Positions 24,597 to 35,456 of a stretch of DNA of 64,000 nucleotides are shown here, piece after piece. This DNA comes from Megalonaias nervosa (taxonomy: Eukaryota > Mollusca > Bivalvia > Unionida > Unionidae), in the NCBI GenBank assembly GCA_016617855.1, contig JAECUM010010941.1, positions 1-64,000 of the forward strand, read 5' to 3'. Each line of letters begins with the position of its first letter. Within the stretch, counting starts at the first letter, position 1. A program made the position numbers and the translations under genes. Below the pieces are notes generated by a model. It had not been told where the DNA came from, searched no databases, and worked only from the letters and a program-made list of their open reading frames with translations.

Positions 24597-25266
24597 CTAC
24601 AAAAATGTGTCGATACAACAACGAAACATTATACCTGGATCACGTACTAGTTTATCAAACAAAAAGAAATTGTATTTGTCTTTGGTTACTTGATGATATA
24701 GTTCAATAAATGTATCTTTTGTTACATCACCATATTGCTCGTTTGCAATATTTCTCGCATCAACATTAGCCCTGGAAACAATATAAAACATCCCGTATTT
24801 CGCCTAATAAATCTGTCAACGTTATAAAAACCTTGCGCGAGATAAATCAAATTACATTTTGTTTTACGCGATAAGGAAAAAATACGACTTAATCTTATTC
24901 ATCTCCTCGTTGTTTAGCGGAATATCGTCAAATACAATTATTTTATGCTCGGACGAATCAAGTTCGCTGACGGATTAATTCCTCTGGTTGTTGTATTAAA
25001 AATATATCGACGCCAGCGCCAAGCTCATCACGAAGTTTATCGTTGTATTCGCGCAATAACTCGTATTTGTCTTGTTGCGGATTAATTGTGTAAATATATA
25101 CCTTATCGTAATTAAAGTTATCGTTAAGTAAGAGATTTAGCAAAAGATTTGTTTTACCAGAGCCTGTACGACCAACAATACGATAATGACAATCTGGAAG
25201 TTCGTTGATGTGTTTATGTTTGATTAATCGTTCGGTGTCAAAATTTAATATCGTTGACTTCGCCAT
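24597..25266 (-). pseudogene. FtsK/HerA-type DNA-packaging ATPase, broken
   Basis: Open from MAKSTILNFDTERL with Walker A GRTGSGKTNLLLNLL at residues about 31-45. After a frame change at about 24960 the Walker B strand KIIVFDDIPLNNEEM is readable near 24900-24945. The C-terminal part is in frame 24597-24791 (VSRANVDARNIANEQYGD). Total length of about 220 codons matches Polinton packaging ATPases. It would pump DNA into the capsid. It is divergent from the fibre-like gene, with only 38 bp between the two start codons. Confidence 0.88.
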
Positions 25267-25304
25267 TATTGTTATACAATTTTATGTTATATAATTTACA
25301 TAAT
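25267..25304. promoter_or_regulatory. 38-bp divergent intergenic region, ATPase / fibre
   Basis: Separates two start codons on opposite strands and contains TTATATAATTTAC and TTATACAATTT, TATA-like in both directions. There is very little room for two complete promoters, so one shared core is likely. Inferred from layout. Confidence 0.4.
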
Positions 25305-26573
25305 ATGGCTTATTACACAAAGTTTGGAACAGCACTTACAGGATATGTTTCCGCTGACGAACCAGGAATAACTGATACGTCATCGCTAGTCAAAAAAACC
25401 GGCGACACAATGAGAGGAAACCTATTTATGTCAAATCAACGAGTTCTAGGTTTAGAAACAAATTATCCGCCAATAAATGTTGTTGATACACAATCTGTTA
25501 GTTATGCACAACTAAAATCTGTTGACGGTAACAAAGTATCACTGACAGGAGGAACTTTAAGCATAAACTTAGATATGTCAGGGAAAAAAATAATAAATTT
25601 AGAAACCGCGTATCAGCCAAGAAACTTAAATCAAACCCAAGCGGTAAGTTATTTACAGTTGAAGTATGTTGATGATAATAAGCTTGATAAAACCGGTAGA
25701 ACTGTTACGGGTATATATTAACATGTCAAGTAAAACAATTATTGGGTTGGAAGCCAAGCACCCACTAGCAAATGGTGATAGCACACAAGCGGTGAGTTAT
25801 ACGCAACTAAAATCTGTTGACGATAATAAACTTAACAAGGCCGGCGACACAATGACAGGTAACCTTGTAATGAACAATAACTCAAAAATAACTGGATTAC
25901 CGACTACTTCACCACCAGCTAATGAGACTGATGCCATTAGTTTTGCTCAGTTAAGAGAAGCACTTGTTCCGTATTTAAGATAATCCGGTGGACGAATGTC
26001 AGGCAATATAAATATGAGAAACAACAAAATAACTACGACATATGTTCCAGTTGACCATAATGATCTAACGAACAAAGCGTACATTGACAGTATGTTTAGT
26101 AGTGGTATAAAACGAACCAAAAACAATGTTGGGTATATTCCAACACGTTTTAAGGCAGCTTATAACAGAGTTGGGTTTGAGGTAAGTGCATCATCATATT
26201 ATCCTGAAAATTATCCTTATCACGCTTTCTCTGATAGACATGAATGGACTACTAACGGAGAAGTTGAAAATTTTTGGATTAAAATTAAATGTCCCATTGC
26301 AGTACTACTTGGCAATTTCATTTGCGAGGTAGATTAAACTCTAGTGTTGGTCGAATTTATAATTGGCAATTGGAAGGATCAAACGATGATACCGACTGGG
26401 TAATATTATATAGCACAACAGACATTTATATTTCAACAACACAATATTTTACGATTCCGACAGAAAATACTGTCAACAAGTACTTGTATTTCCGAGTTTG
26501 TGTTATCGCTGCTGAACGTCGGTTTCCAGGACTGACAGCATTTCAAATATACACACTTGATGATCAGATTTAA
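25305..26573 (+). pseudogene. Phage-tail-fibre-like repeat protein with a discoidin-like head
   Basis: Starts MAYYTKFGTALTGY. The shaft has five repeats of about 45 residues, each opening with a variant of K(T/A)GDTM.GNL.M, followed by I.GL and a QAVSY.QLK(S/Y)VDDNKL segment. This is the collagen-free repeat pattern seen in many phage tail fibres and other trimeric attachment fibres. The C-terminal domain (about 26130-26573) includes ASSYYPENYPYHAFSD, then after a frame change near 26330 GRIYNWQLEGSNDDTDWV, resembling F5/8 type C (discoidin) carbohydrate-binding modules. Breaks occur near 25720, 25983 and 26335. It is probably the receptor-binding fibre of the encoded virion, carried on the penton-like vertices. 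Confidence 0.72.
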
Positions 26574-26599
26574 TCTAACGTTGTAAAATAAATATCACA

Positions 26600-27100
26600 A
26601 ATACTCACATTCATTACGAGAGAATGTTATGATAATATTTTTAACCCTAAAATAGATGCTGGGGATAAATCACTATCAGCACGTGTGATAAAAACAAGGA
26701 AAAAATTTTAAATTCCAATGATAAACTCTTGATTATCAGAAGACGAAAATATTTTTATTCTCGTTATGCATATGCGAGGACCACAACAACTTAAAGCAAT
26801 AAGAGACTTTGATATTATAAGCAGTTACTGTCATCCTGATGATTGTATAGAAGAAAATAAACAAATTGAAATCCTGCTAGAAAAATATTGCTCGAGCTTA
26901 ATCTTGAAAATCTAGATTTGATTATAAAAACAAACTTAATTAAAAAAAACAAAAAACGAGCTGATGGTGAAAGAGTAGATTTAAAAGAACGAGTAAACAA
27001 TATCCACGATGACCTCGACAAACTAGCGGAATCTAAGATAATAGGAATAAAAAGGAACAAGAAGTTATACAATAGTTTTTCAAAACGAAATTTTTTTTAA
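26600..27100 (+). pseudogene. Small unknown gene, broken
   Basis: Coding-like pieces in two frames: an early YDNIFNPKIDAGDKSLS segment, then MHMRGPQQLKAIRDFD from 26766, then after a shift near 26885 LELNLENLDLIIKTN and a charged lysine-rich C-terminus ending SFSKRNFF. Composition (I, N, K, D rich) matches neighbours. In-frame stops precede 26766. No family recognised and no element-2 counterpart is inside the window. Confidence 0.45.
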
Positions 27101-27110
27101 ACATCTCGGC

Positions 27111-27900
27111 ATGTACTACCACGTCAAGGAAACCCTAGTTAAAGTTGTTAGTATGACAGTGGATACGGAGTTAATTATAAAAGCATACTCAAACGCGCTT
27201 CTACCAATGATGCGTAAAAAAAACCCAGAATTTAATCCCATTATTGTTCACAAATCTCTAGCGATAATCAAAGATTTTGACAATGAAATTAGTTATCTCA
27301 GCGATGATGAGCGAGAAAAGTTTTTTTGAGGAAGTCAATCGAACAACATTTGGTGTAGGAATTGGTTCTTATTACGACATAGGTGAAGAACATGATGTTC
27401 CACTTCCATCACTCCAAAGCTCTAGACAATTATCATTGCGAAATTATTACAATGAAATTGAGAAAATGTTCACAAAACAATACGAAAAATTATGGCTTAA
27501 AGTAAATACTTTTGCTCAAATTACCTTCCTTGGACGAAAATCACTCCAAAAATTAATGCTGATAAATTTCGTAGTCGCATATGCAATTATCAGACAATAT
27601 CTTGTCATCAAAAATTTTACATTGAATCAAATAAGCTTGGTACTTGGGTTTATTGATGAAACAGAAAGAGAATACGGTAACTTGGTGAATGAAACAGATT
27701 TTTATGAACCTGAAGTAGAAAACACGTGTGATTCCTACAGTTGGTTAAAGAAAAATGAGGTATTGACAGGTGAACTATATAAGAATACTTCGTCAGATGT
27801 TTATGACAAGTACAGAGATTTTATATCTGATCCTAACAATAATACGTTTCGTGAATTTCTTGATTCAATTGTTGGTGCTAGAGTTTTTAATATTGTATAA
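27111..27900 (+). pseudogene. Unknown protein of ~260 aa, one frameshift
   Basis: An upstream frame from MYYHVKETLVKVV (or the internal MTVDTELIIKAYSN) runs to DDEREKFF. A shift of one base at a T run near 27320 joins it to FEEVNRTTFGVGIGSYYD and a long open part ending ARVFNIV. It is rich in aromatic and charged residues, with no clear membrane segment. It lies in a plus-strand block with the fibre and membrane-protein genes, which suggests a shared role in entry or egress, but no direct evidence supports this. Family not recognised. Confidence 0.6.
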
Positions 27901-27923
27901 AAATTGTAAGCAAATATTGTATA

Positions 27924-28398
27924 ATGAAAAAACAGATCATCGATTTCAATCATATTTCTGAGGAAATTCCAAAACAAGATGTTGACGCTCTAATGCAATA
28001 TTACAGATATTATCATAAAAACCTTTGGTGTGTAAAACAATGTTACAAGTATTACAGTAGAATACTTCGAGTAATATCATATTTACCATTGCTGATGACA
28101 AGCTCTGGTATAATTTCAAGTGGAGCATCATTAAATCCGTAATATCAGGTGTTGGTGTTTCTCTTTCAATGGCTTGTAAAAAAATTGAGCCTCGACTTGA
28201 GACCCCAAAAAATGCTTGTAAAATAGTAGTATCACTTATAAAAAATTACTTGATCAGATAAGATCTTATTTGCGAGGAGTAGAATATGATATGGGCGATT
28301 TAATACGAGAGTTCCGTATTATTGACAGTATGTTAACAGATATTCTGCCAGTGAGAGTTAGCAAGTACGAAAATAATTATCATAAAACATGGCTGTAA
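27924..28398 (+). pseudogene. Small membrane protein, one frameshift
   Basis: Starts MKKQIIDFNHISEEIP, then a Tyr/Cys-rich segment (CVKQCYKYYSR) and a hydrophobic stretch ILRVISYLPLLMTSSG that continues, after a shift near 28138, as VISGVGVSLSMAC. This gives one or two membrane spans, followed by a charged tail with DMGDLIREFRIIDSML and a TAA just before the right TIR. A stop also lies in the tail near 28258. Possibly a viral membrane-active protein. Family not recognised. Confidence 0.5.
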
Positions 28399-28403
28399 AC
28401 GTC

Positions 28404-29113
28404 GTTTCTAGATTAGAGACCTTTATTTTGTCACGTGAAAGTCATCATCGGAGCTGAATAAAATGTCAACATAGATGTGTTTTGGAGGGGGAAGGGGGTC
28501 TCTGAGCTAAAAACCTGGTTTTACTTTACTGAAGAGGGGATCCTGTGGAATGGTAGACCGACCATTATTGCTGATGTTTATTTTTATTAGCAGATGTATA
28601 TGAGCTAGAAATATCGTTATCAAAAGTACATCAACCATATTATCAATAAATAATATTGAATCAGTTGTCCATCCTATTATTCGCTCATCGTCTTCGTCAG
28701 CAAACAGCCATACTGATCCGTACTTGCTCGATAAATGATAACTAACTTTTTTAATACAATCGCTTATTATATTAGGTTTTATACCAGTCTGCCTCGAAGC
28801 TGATTTAATGGAATTAAATCGTTTAAAAAATCTGTTAGTTGGATTAAATCCAACAATTTTTATTGACATTGTCTCAAACCCCATATTATATAATATTTCC
28901 AATCTCTGATATAATTTCATCTAGCATTGATAAATAAATTGATTATAGTAATAAAGGAATATAAGTGTTTCTAGATCAGAGATCCCCTTACCCCGACAAA
29001 ACATATTTTGTCATATGAAAGTCATCATCGGAGCTGAAGAAAATGTCAACATTGATGTGTTTTGGATGGGGAAGGAGGGTCTCTGAGCGAGAAACCTTAT
29101 ATTCTTTACTACT
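28404..29113 (-). repeat. Right terminal inverted repeat of element 1
   Basis: The reverse complement of 11315-12026, ending TTTACTACT. It has the same composite structure: outer and inner copies of the element end flanking a NUMOD1-like frame. Confidence 0.9.
28507..28920 (-). pseudogene. NUMOD1-like nuclease remnant inside the TIR
   Basis: A 137-codon frame. Residues around FNSIKSASRQTGIKPNIISDCIKK match the NUMOD1 helix-turn-helix repeat of homing endonucleases (SI..AA..TGI...I..C), followed by YGSVWLFADEDD. There is no HNH core, so this is a fragment. The left TIR holds the same sequence (about 11520-11880, plus strand) with more stops. The C-terminal part of the frame runs into the inner terminal-repeat copy and is not genuine coding. 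Confidence 0.65.
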
Positions 29114-29118
29114 GAAAC
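29114..29118. repeat. Target-site duplication of element 1 (right)
   Basis: GAAAC directly follows ACTACT and matches 11310-11314. Confidence 0.75.
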
Positions 29119-31969
29119 GACCTTTATAACAATCCTCAAGAACCAGCTTATTAAACTGCCAACCAGTGCATTCAATGCTGCAGTTGCTTTTTACTTGCTA
29201 ATTTAGACAAATAATTGCCAGGTTTCCTTTTATCAAGTTCAGCCAAAGAATCATTGTTGCTTCCTGATGGAGCACTTCCTCCATTTGTTTGTCAACCACC
29301 ACCAGTATTTTATAAATGATATTTGTATTGCAATGTCTATAACAGTAACACTTTTTTCTTTAAACATCTGTTTCAGCCCTGCACCTAAGAGTAATTTTAA
29401 AAATTTGTTTCAATTGATTTTTCAGTGCTTTCTGTGAAAACACTCTCTAGCTAGGAAAACAATTCTATTTTATATTACTTCCAAAACTTCCTAACCGTTT
29501 CTATGTATTGCTATCTGTCTGAAACTATTCAAACTGTATTTTCTACATTTCAATATAACATTTATTAAATTCACTTTTAGAATTAACAAGGTTTACATAA
29601 CAACTGAATTCTCTTTCCTCTTGTGTAGTGAATAATGCACCAGGAAATAATCTGCTTTTAAATGTTTCCTGGTATTTGTCATCTAGAGTCTCAACTTCAC
29701 CTCATTGTTTATCACAGGGCTCATTCGCGTGTCTATCGTTCGCAGCTTATAAGTCCGTATAAAACGATGTTGCATTCGCTGATATTCTCATAAATTTATA
29801 TGCATCCTTTGAACAATCCAAAACACACAAACAAATACGTTGATCTAGTAGTGGCTTATTGCATGAGTGATAGTTTGGATGAAAGAGATGAGCTGATGAT
29901 AGAGACAGAAAAGATTTCAATGACTTGGAGCAAAATGTTGCAACGTAAACAGATGCATTGAAAAACAAGATACATAAATCACTCTCGCATTAAACGCTCG
30001 AATTGATAGGATTTAAAGCTAAACACAAAACGAAATATGGAGTCATTAAGAACGCAGACAATAGTGTGCTGTTTCATAAAATTAAAAGACCGAAAGAGGA
30101 AATCGATACATACACGAAGGATTTTGATGGGAAACCAAACTAGTGCATGGATACATGTTTCTTTATCACTTTCTCATGGTACCAATGCTTCATCCTAACG
30201 GTACTGAAATAAATGTGAATGTAAAATAATTTTTAAAAAGTTAAATTGCTAAATATAACTAGTTAGAGATATCGACTTAAATACTTACTACATAAGATTA
30301 AGTTTTTTTGTTGTTGTATTATCCCACTAATGCGATATTAATTGCTACATAACGTCGAGTTGTCAGCATTAGAAGTTAGGATCATTGAGAGGCACGAGGC
30401 GTCCAGTCAATGTCCAGATTTTCAGATGTCGACAATTTGACTTATCTAACAATCAAGATCGCATTACTTTGATAATGATATGTTACTTATATACCTATTG
30501 GTTTTCAGTGAATTTAATGTACTTAATTGAAAAGACAAAGAAATTCCTTAACATTTTAACCTTTCGGCAAGAACGTCATCTTCAGTCATTAAAATAACTC
30601 GACTTTTTGAACAGCTGATATATGCATGAATAAAAGTTTTATGAACGAAGCGAAAAGTCACTAATTAATCTACCAATATTGTTAATAACACGAATTCTTC
30701 GATAATGGGAGCAACCCACTTCTATATGTGCTTTACAGCTATTGTGCAGTTGTCAAATTTTGCATCAAGGAAGATTTCACCGGCTGAATACTAAAAAAGT
30801 TTCTATCAGAGGCCTGTCAGAGAGTTTTGAAATCTTTCAAGCGGGACATTGTGAAAGGCTCCGATGGGAAATTCGACATTTTTTAATAAGTTTTTACAGC
30901 GAGATTGAACGAACTTGATGATACAATACAGGATTATTAAAGAGACTGCTATTCATTTCCATTTCTACGTCACATGAGGCTAGTTCTTAATGTATTTACG
31001 ATTGTTCAGCCGTAACTAGGAAACCTCGAGGGAAAAGTAGTTCCAGCCTCGATTCAGAGTAGGGTAATACGACAATATCGTTTTCCTACATTGGGGATTT
31101 CACGGTAAAATTCTGATTCATTACTGGGTAGAAAATGTATAGAATTTTAATAAATTTGTTTTATACATTCGGTTAGAAGTTAAACAAAAACGTGTTGATT
31201 GCTATTCAGAAGTTCGAAATATTCTTTTCTTCAGTCTTAAAATAACAAGATAATTTTATCTGGAAGAGAAAATGTTCATTTGATATAGAACCAACGAAGT
31301 ATTCTGCAAAAGAAAAGTTCTCATACTTTTTGATGTTGCTATCAATGCCTGGGCAGATATCGAGTTCGCCATCCTTCGAACCAGAGTCCGACAGAGATAC
31401 CGTTTCAAAGCAAAACGTTCCAGCCACCATATGTAATGGTTAAACATACGCTGGCTACAATCGACCCTAAAGCCGTGAATTGAAACGGATTACTGGGGCT
31501 TGACAGTCGATTTCACATTTGTCATGATTTAATATATTTTGATCGAAAGGATATAAAAAAACCCTGATATTGTAGGCCCTAGAAATATGATATATTTGGG
31601 ATAAATTGTTCATATTAGATTTTACGTGGTTTTGCTTGCAACTTTGCCCATCTTTAGAACATATTATTACCTTGTGTGCAAACAATACATTATAATCTTT
31701 TTAAATTTTGTTTTTACTTGTAGGAATAATTATCCACAGTTTTCATACCTACTGCAACCCGAAAAATATACAGAGGCAATATGGTAACACTATAAGGATA
31801 GGCACTGACAACGTTGCTTGTGACGGCAAGTGGCAAAAAAAGATCGTCACTAAGGATATACTTATGACATGTTTTTGTAGAAGTAAGCCATTTTATTATC
31901 TCAGGTTTCATGCAGTGGAACTCTGATCAAGTTTAATCGATATTTTGGGTCCCGGAAACTCATTAATCC
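29119..31969. other. Host spacer, no gene seen
   Basis: AT-rich sequence with only short frames. It separates elements 1 and 3. I saw no repeat structure, splice-supported exon or RNA gene that I can support. Confidence 0.55.
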
Positions 31970-31975
31970 ATCATA
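31970..31975. repeat. Target-site duplication of element 3 (left)
   Basis: ATCATA precedes the AGTAGT end. ATCACA follows the right end at 51693-51698, a 5-of-6 match. Confidence 0.65.
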
Positions 31976-32361
31976 AGTAGTTAATGGGGATACCGTAACG
32001 ACAATGGGACCTTAATGTTAAGATTTGGAGGTTGAACTTTGGCGACATGGGGAATTTAACATACGGATGGAGAGCGACAATGTATTGAGACTGTATTGCG
32101 AGGGGAATTAGATAGGGTGAGGTCTCGGTACTGGACACTAGGGAAACAATTGTAACAATGTTGCAAATGGCTGACCTCAATTGGGCGGAGCAGTTAGTAA
32201 CAGAGCTGCAATCGACTGACCTGAATATGAGTTGCTCTAGGTAGGGACAAACGAAACAGAGACATACGCATACATATACATATACAAACAAATCAATGCA
32301 TCAATATGGCATGAATAGACATCTTTTCAAGACATATGAGTGGCCCTGAAAAGGGCCTTTG
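31976..32361 (+). repeat. Left terminal inverted repeat of element 3
   Basis: The reverse complement of 51264-51692 with small gaps. The outer end reads AGTAGTTAATGGG. The inner end carries the hairpin GGCCCTGAAAAGGGCC. Words such as CTCAATTGGGCGGAGCAGTTA are shared with the right copy. Confidence 0.88.
32342..32357 (-). terminator. Histone-type 3' stem-loop in left TIR
   Basis: Minus strand: CCAAAGGCCCTTTTCAGGGC, then CACTCA: a 6-bp stem with TTTC loop, an A-rich 5' flank and a CACTCA-like 3' flank, as in metazoan histone mRNAs. A purine-rich TTGAAAAGATG follows about 10 nt after the stem region, resembling the histone downstream element. It would end leftward transcripts such as the 32440-33021 gene. 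Confidence 0.7.
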
Positions 32362-32368
32362 GGTTCTT

Positions 32369-32373
32369 CTTCT

Positions 32374-32405
<32 letters not shown>

Positions 32406-32440
32406 TTCTTCTTCTTCTTCTTCTTCTTCTTCTTCTTCCA
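32369..32440. repeat. (CTT)n microsatellite
   Basis: A TTC/CTT run of about 70 bp. On the minus strand it encodes poly-lysine at the end of the coiled-coil gene. Confidence 0.95.
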
Positions 32441-33021
32441 GTTCTTCCACCATCTTCTCACTTTTTTATTCCTTTCTTCTTCTTCTTTTCATCCTCTAGT
32501 ATCCAGTCAGTATGTCCCGTGGCTCTTAACTTTTCCTGCACCTTTATCCAGTTTTCACTGAGTCTGTCAAAGGCAACTTTTTTCTGTCTATTTTCTTTCT
32601 GCTTTCTCTCCTTAGCCCAGGTGGATTTAATCTTCTTCACCTCCTCTTCCATCACCTTTCTAACCATTTGTTCTGCTTTATTTAAATTGTCTAATCACCA
32701 CTTCACACTCTTGAGTGACAGGTAAGGCCAATCTGTTAAATTCTCTATTTCTTCTATAAAAAAAGACCTTACTTTTGTCACACTATCATGAGCCTCCTTC
32801 AATTTACCCACTTTAACATACTCAGACATAATAAATCCTTTCAACTTCTCCACTTTCTCCTCTATGACTTCTTTGACCAGATGTCTGGCTGCTTTTAGAC
32901 TCGTCACTTGACCTGTCACAAAGTCTAGCGTAACTGGATCCCTCCATTCTGCTGCAATCCTTTCTACCACATATGCTGCATAAATCATCCAATACCAACC
33001 ATCTTTTAAATCATTCACCAA
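32440..33021 (-). pseudogene. Lysine-rich coiled-coil protein, one stop
   Basis: Begins MVNDLKDGWYWMIYAAYVVERI. An aromatic N-terminus is followed by long charged helices (LVKEVIEEKVEKLKGF) and, after a TAG near 32693, KAEQMVRKVMEEEVKK with a KK-rich C-terminus that enters the CTT repeat. The heptad pattern suggests coiled coil. A GGGTAGCCAGACT word 35 bp upstream of the start is the downstream part of the promoter cassette found before other element-3 genes, but the TATA part is replaced by unrelated sequence. Function unknown; a DNA-binding or virion protein is possible. Confidence 0.55.
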
Positions 33022-33065
33022 ATTTATTTTTATCGTGTTGACTGGTCAAAGAGGGTAGCCAGACT

Positions 33066-33800
33066 TTACTTACTTACTTGTTTAATTTATACTGGCGTGC
33101 GCACATATGTGCATATGTGCATGTGCCAGTTGTTAATGTATGCACCGCATACTGTTAATTTATTCCTGGAAGAAGGAAAAGAGCCTCATCCCCCAGGTGT
33201 TAATGCCCTCAATGAGGGCTGCTAAGTTTGCCTAAAAGATGTTTCTAGGTCGTGGGTCAACTAAGTCCCAAACGACCTACACTAGCTGGTGAATTGACTT
33301 GAATACTGAAGGGTAAAGTGCAAAACTTTTAACATCAGCACACTCCTCAATGAAAGAGGAGACTCGTTGGCATGCACGTATTACCGGACTATCTTTCTTC
33401 ATCCAATTAAATGGGTCTCCAGTCCGCCCATCCAGAATGTTATATCATGCACCCACATGCCAATCCGCCACAGCACCAGCTAGGGGTTTCAACTTGAGTG
33501 GGAATGGACCCAACACGCATTCAAGCCTTACAGTTTTCAGAGCTACCACCAGGTGTCAACCAGGCAGTATGAGACGTCAGTCGCGATTGGTCAGCGACTA
33601 TGACGTCTCATCGGGACACCTGGTGTTTGGACGGGTGGAAATCGTTCCACATTGGGTCCATGTACAGGAGTCCGAGTGTGGCAAAGGAGGAAAGTGACTC
33701 GGCAACCGGTGTGAAGCGAAGCAATGGATGTCGTGTACGCCCCAAAACACCGACTTATTTCAAATTGAGTCCAGTTGTACTAATGGACATATAAAATAAG
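33066..33800. mobile_element. Probable repeat insertion
   Basis: Begins after a TTAC repeat where the promoter cassette is cut off, and has base composition unlike its surroundings (more GC, with words such as CATATGTGCATATGTGCATG and paired TGACGTCTCA / TGAGACGTCA forming a palindromic region near 33570-33610). There is no intact frame. Family and exact ends are uncertain; no clear terminal repeats were found. Confidence 0.35.
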
Positions 33801-33827
33801 CACATAATGTGTAAGCCACCTCTGCAA

Positions 33828-34049
33828 TTAACCTAATCCATTAAATCTTGAAATTTTCCTATCACCTATCAAGCCAATCATGCTAGTACGTAGTGTACAT
33901 AATGAATAAGTCCCTAACAAATTTTGAATACTAATATGTCTATGCGACATAATGAAAGTTTGTTCAATATTAGGGACTCGGTTTGAATTTTGAACGGTGG
34001 ACAAAAGGATCAAATCAGATTTCATAGCTTTATCGAATAGGGCATCCAA
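33828..34049 (-). CDS. Possible small protein (73 aa)
   Basis: An open frame starting MDALFDKAMKSDLILL. It has the same orientation as neighbouring element-3 genes and lies just after the 34090 hairpin. There is no recognised family and no promoter cassette. It may be a fragment of a gene cut by the neighbouring insertion, or chance. Confidence 0.3.
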   Translation of the reverse strand: MDALFDKAMKSDLILLSTVQNSNRVPNIEQTFIMSHRHISIQNLLGTYSLCTLRTSMIGLIGDRKISRFNGLG

Positions 34050-34089
34050 GCCAAAAAGGATCTCTGAATAAGAGGCAATTGGTTAAATT

Positions 34090-34105
34090 AGCCCTTAAAA
34101 GGGCT
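34090..34105 (-). terminator. Histone-type 3' stem-loop after the 35098-34126 gene
   Basis: Minus strand AGCCCTTTTAAGGGCT: a perfect 6-bp stem with TTTA loop and an A/C-rich 5' flank (AAAAACAGCCC). It lies about 20 nt beyond the stop codon. The base pair at the foot is A-T rather than the usual G-C, and I see no clear purine downstream element. Confidence 0.65.
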
Positions 34106-34125
34106 GTTTTTATTTCAGCAGGCTT

Positions 34126-35098
34126 TTAGGTCTGCCGGCGGGAGTCTTCTGGGTAGATTTCCAATGCCGTCCGGTGATCCTTATATCGCCGAGCCGGGAA
34201 TGCCTCAAACCCGTGTATAGTTGCTAAAAACTCAGCGGCTTCAACTAGGGAGTAGATAGGGTGATGTTTATAAGCTGCCATGTAACACTTCTAGAGAGTG
34301 TTCTTTCCGAATTGCCACTGTTTGGTCGTTGGTCTTCTAGTCCTTAATGACTTCCATGCTATGTAATGGACTGATTTCACGAAGTCCATAGCAGTGTGCG
34401 GGTCCATTGCCGTTTCCAGAAGTCCTAGAGATTGCAATCTGGCAGTCTCTGGGTTACTGCCCTTCGTGGCCACTACTTTTTGTGTTTTCTTGCTGGTGGC
34501 CTTTTTGTCCCCCTTGTCGACTGGATGTGGTGGGGTTTTTTTTGTTTTTTTTTTGCAGCGACAGGTGCACAAGCCTGCTGTGAACTAGTAGGTGTTGATG
34601 TAGTGAATTTTTTTGACGGAGTCCTACTAGTAGGGGTTTTGGCCACAACGTACGCAAATGTCTCCTTCGGTAAAGGTCGTTCTTGTTGAGGAGCTGTTGG
34701 TGGGGGTGGGGGTGGTAGCAGAGTGTTGTTGACTTCCCTCACCTCAGTTCGTGCGTCTGGTTGTAGTTGTAATACCTCTTGTTGTCTTTGTGTTGGGCCA
34801 ATAGTAGTTGTTTTTTTGTTTCGGGCTGAATGTGCGCAATAGGTTCCAGATTCTTGGGGGCACCCCTGCCCTGTCGTCTCTGCCTACGGGTAGTTCTAGT
34901 TGACCGTAGCCGGTGTTTTCTCCGGTCATCATTTTCCTGTCCCTGGCGCCCTTGTCTGTATTCTTCGTCAGTAATTTCTTTTTCCCATATTAGCAAAAGA
35001 GTGATGCGGTTTTCCTTTGAACGCAAGCTCTATCCTGTTGCCATATTGAGGCAAAGGCCATCTATAGCATTCTGGGCTAACGTGGGTATGTACTCCAT
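34126..35098 (-). pseudogene. Low-complexity element-3 protein with conserved ends
   Basis: The likely start, MEYIPTLAQNAIDGLCLNM, is followed by a TAG and then SLRSKENRITLLLIWEKEI. The middle is Arg/Gln-rich (TRRQRRQGRG), then Pro/Thr/Ser and Lys-rich (PPPPPPPTAPQQ; KKKQKKP). The C-terminal 60 residues look folded (MDFVKSVHYIAWKSLRT, EFLATIHGFEAFPARRYKD) and include one TAG near 34290. There is a shift near 34740. The promoter cassette lies upstream at 35151-35184 and a histone-type hairpin follows. A basic linker joining two ordered ends suggests a DNA-associated or tegument-like protein. Function unknown. Confidence 0.5.
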
Positions 35099-35150
35099 GC
35101 CTAGCGATGTGATGTGATACGTGTTCAGACCACTACGTTCGCTGCGCAAA

Positions 35151-35184
35151 AGTAGCCAGATTGACGAACGCTATACTTTATATA
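35151..35184 (-). promoter_or_regulatory. TATA/initiator cassette P1
   Basis: Minus strand: GGTATATAAAGTATAGCGTT, then TCAATCTGGCTAC. The TATA box is about 20 nt before an initiator-like TCAATCT. It is nearly identical to P2 at 36233-36263. Confidence 0.65.
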
Positions 35185-35456
35185 CCTCAAGTACGGACAT
35201 GAAGGAAAACATCCACATATACCAACTATACATATCACATGCCAAACAACCAAAATCAATAATAACGATAACCTAAAAGAAACTTTTTTTACATATGATT
35301 TTTTTTACAGTCGAACACACTATTACCAACAAATTGCTTAATATCAACACATAGTGGAGAAGACTACATTTTAAAAAAAAATAGTCATACACAAACCCTC
35401 ACCTACAATTACCAATCCTACCAAACACATACACTATCACACCAGCAAAGGGAGTC

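Larger units (their letters stand above)
11315..29113. mobile_element. Polinton/adintovirus-like element 1, complete
   Basis: A 17.8-kb element bounded by long TIRs (11315-12026 and 28404-29113) and a 5-bp direct repeat. It begins AGTAGT and ends ACTACT. Its genes are those of the Polinton/Maverick class: type-B DNA polymerase, retroviral-type integrase, adenain-like protease, double-jelly-roll capsid protein, penton-like protein and FtsK/HerA-type packaging ATPase. Most genes lie on the minus strand; an HNH nuclease, an acidic unknown, a fibre-like gene and three unknowns lie on the plus strand. Nearly every long gene has frameshifts or stops, so this copy is defective. Element 2 in this window is a close relative with the same gene order. 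Confidence 0.93.

Noticed and set aside
25305..26573. Bacterial prophage or contamination, suggested by the fibre repeats
   Set aside because: The gene lies inside TIRs with animal Polinton genes, shares their base composition and abuts the packaging ATPase.
32336..32725. Leucine/phenylalanine-run protein on the plus strand
   Set aside because: A translation of the (CTT)n repeat; the minus-strand coiled-coil gene explains the region better.
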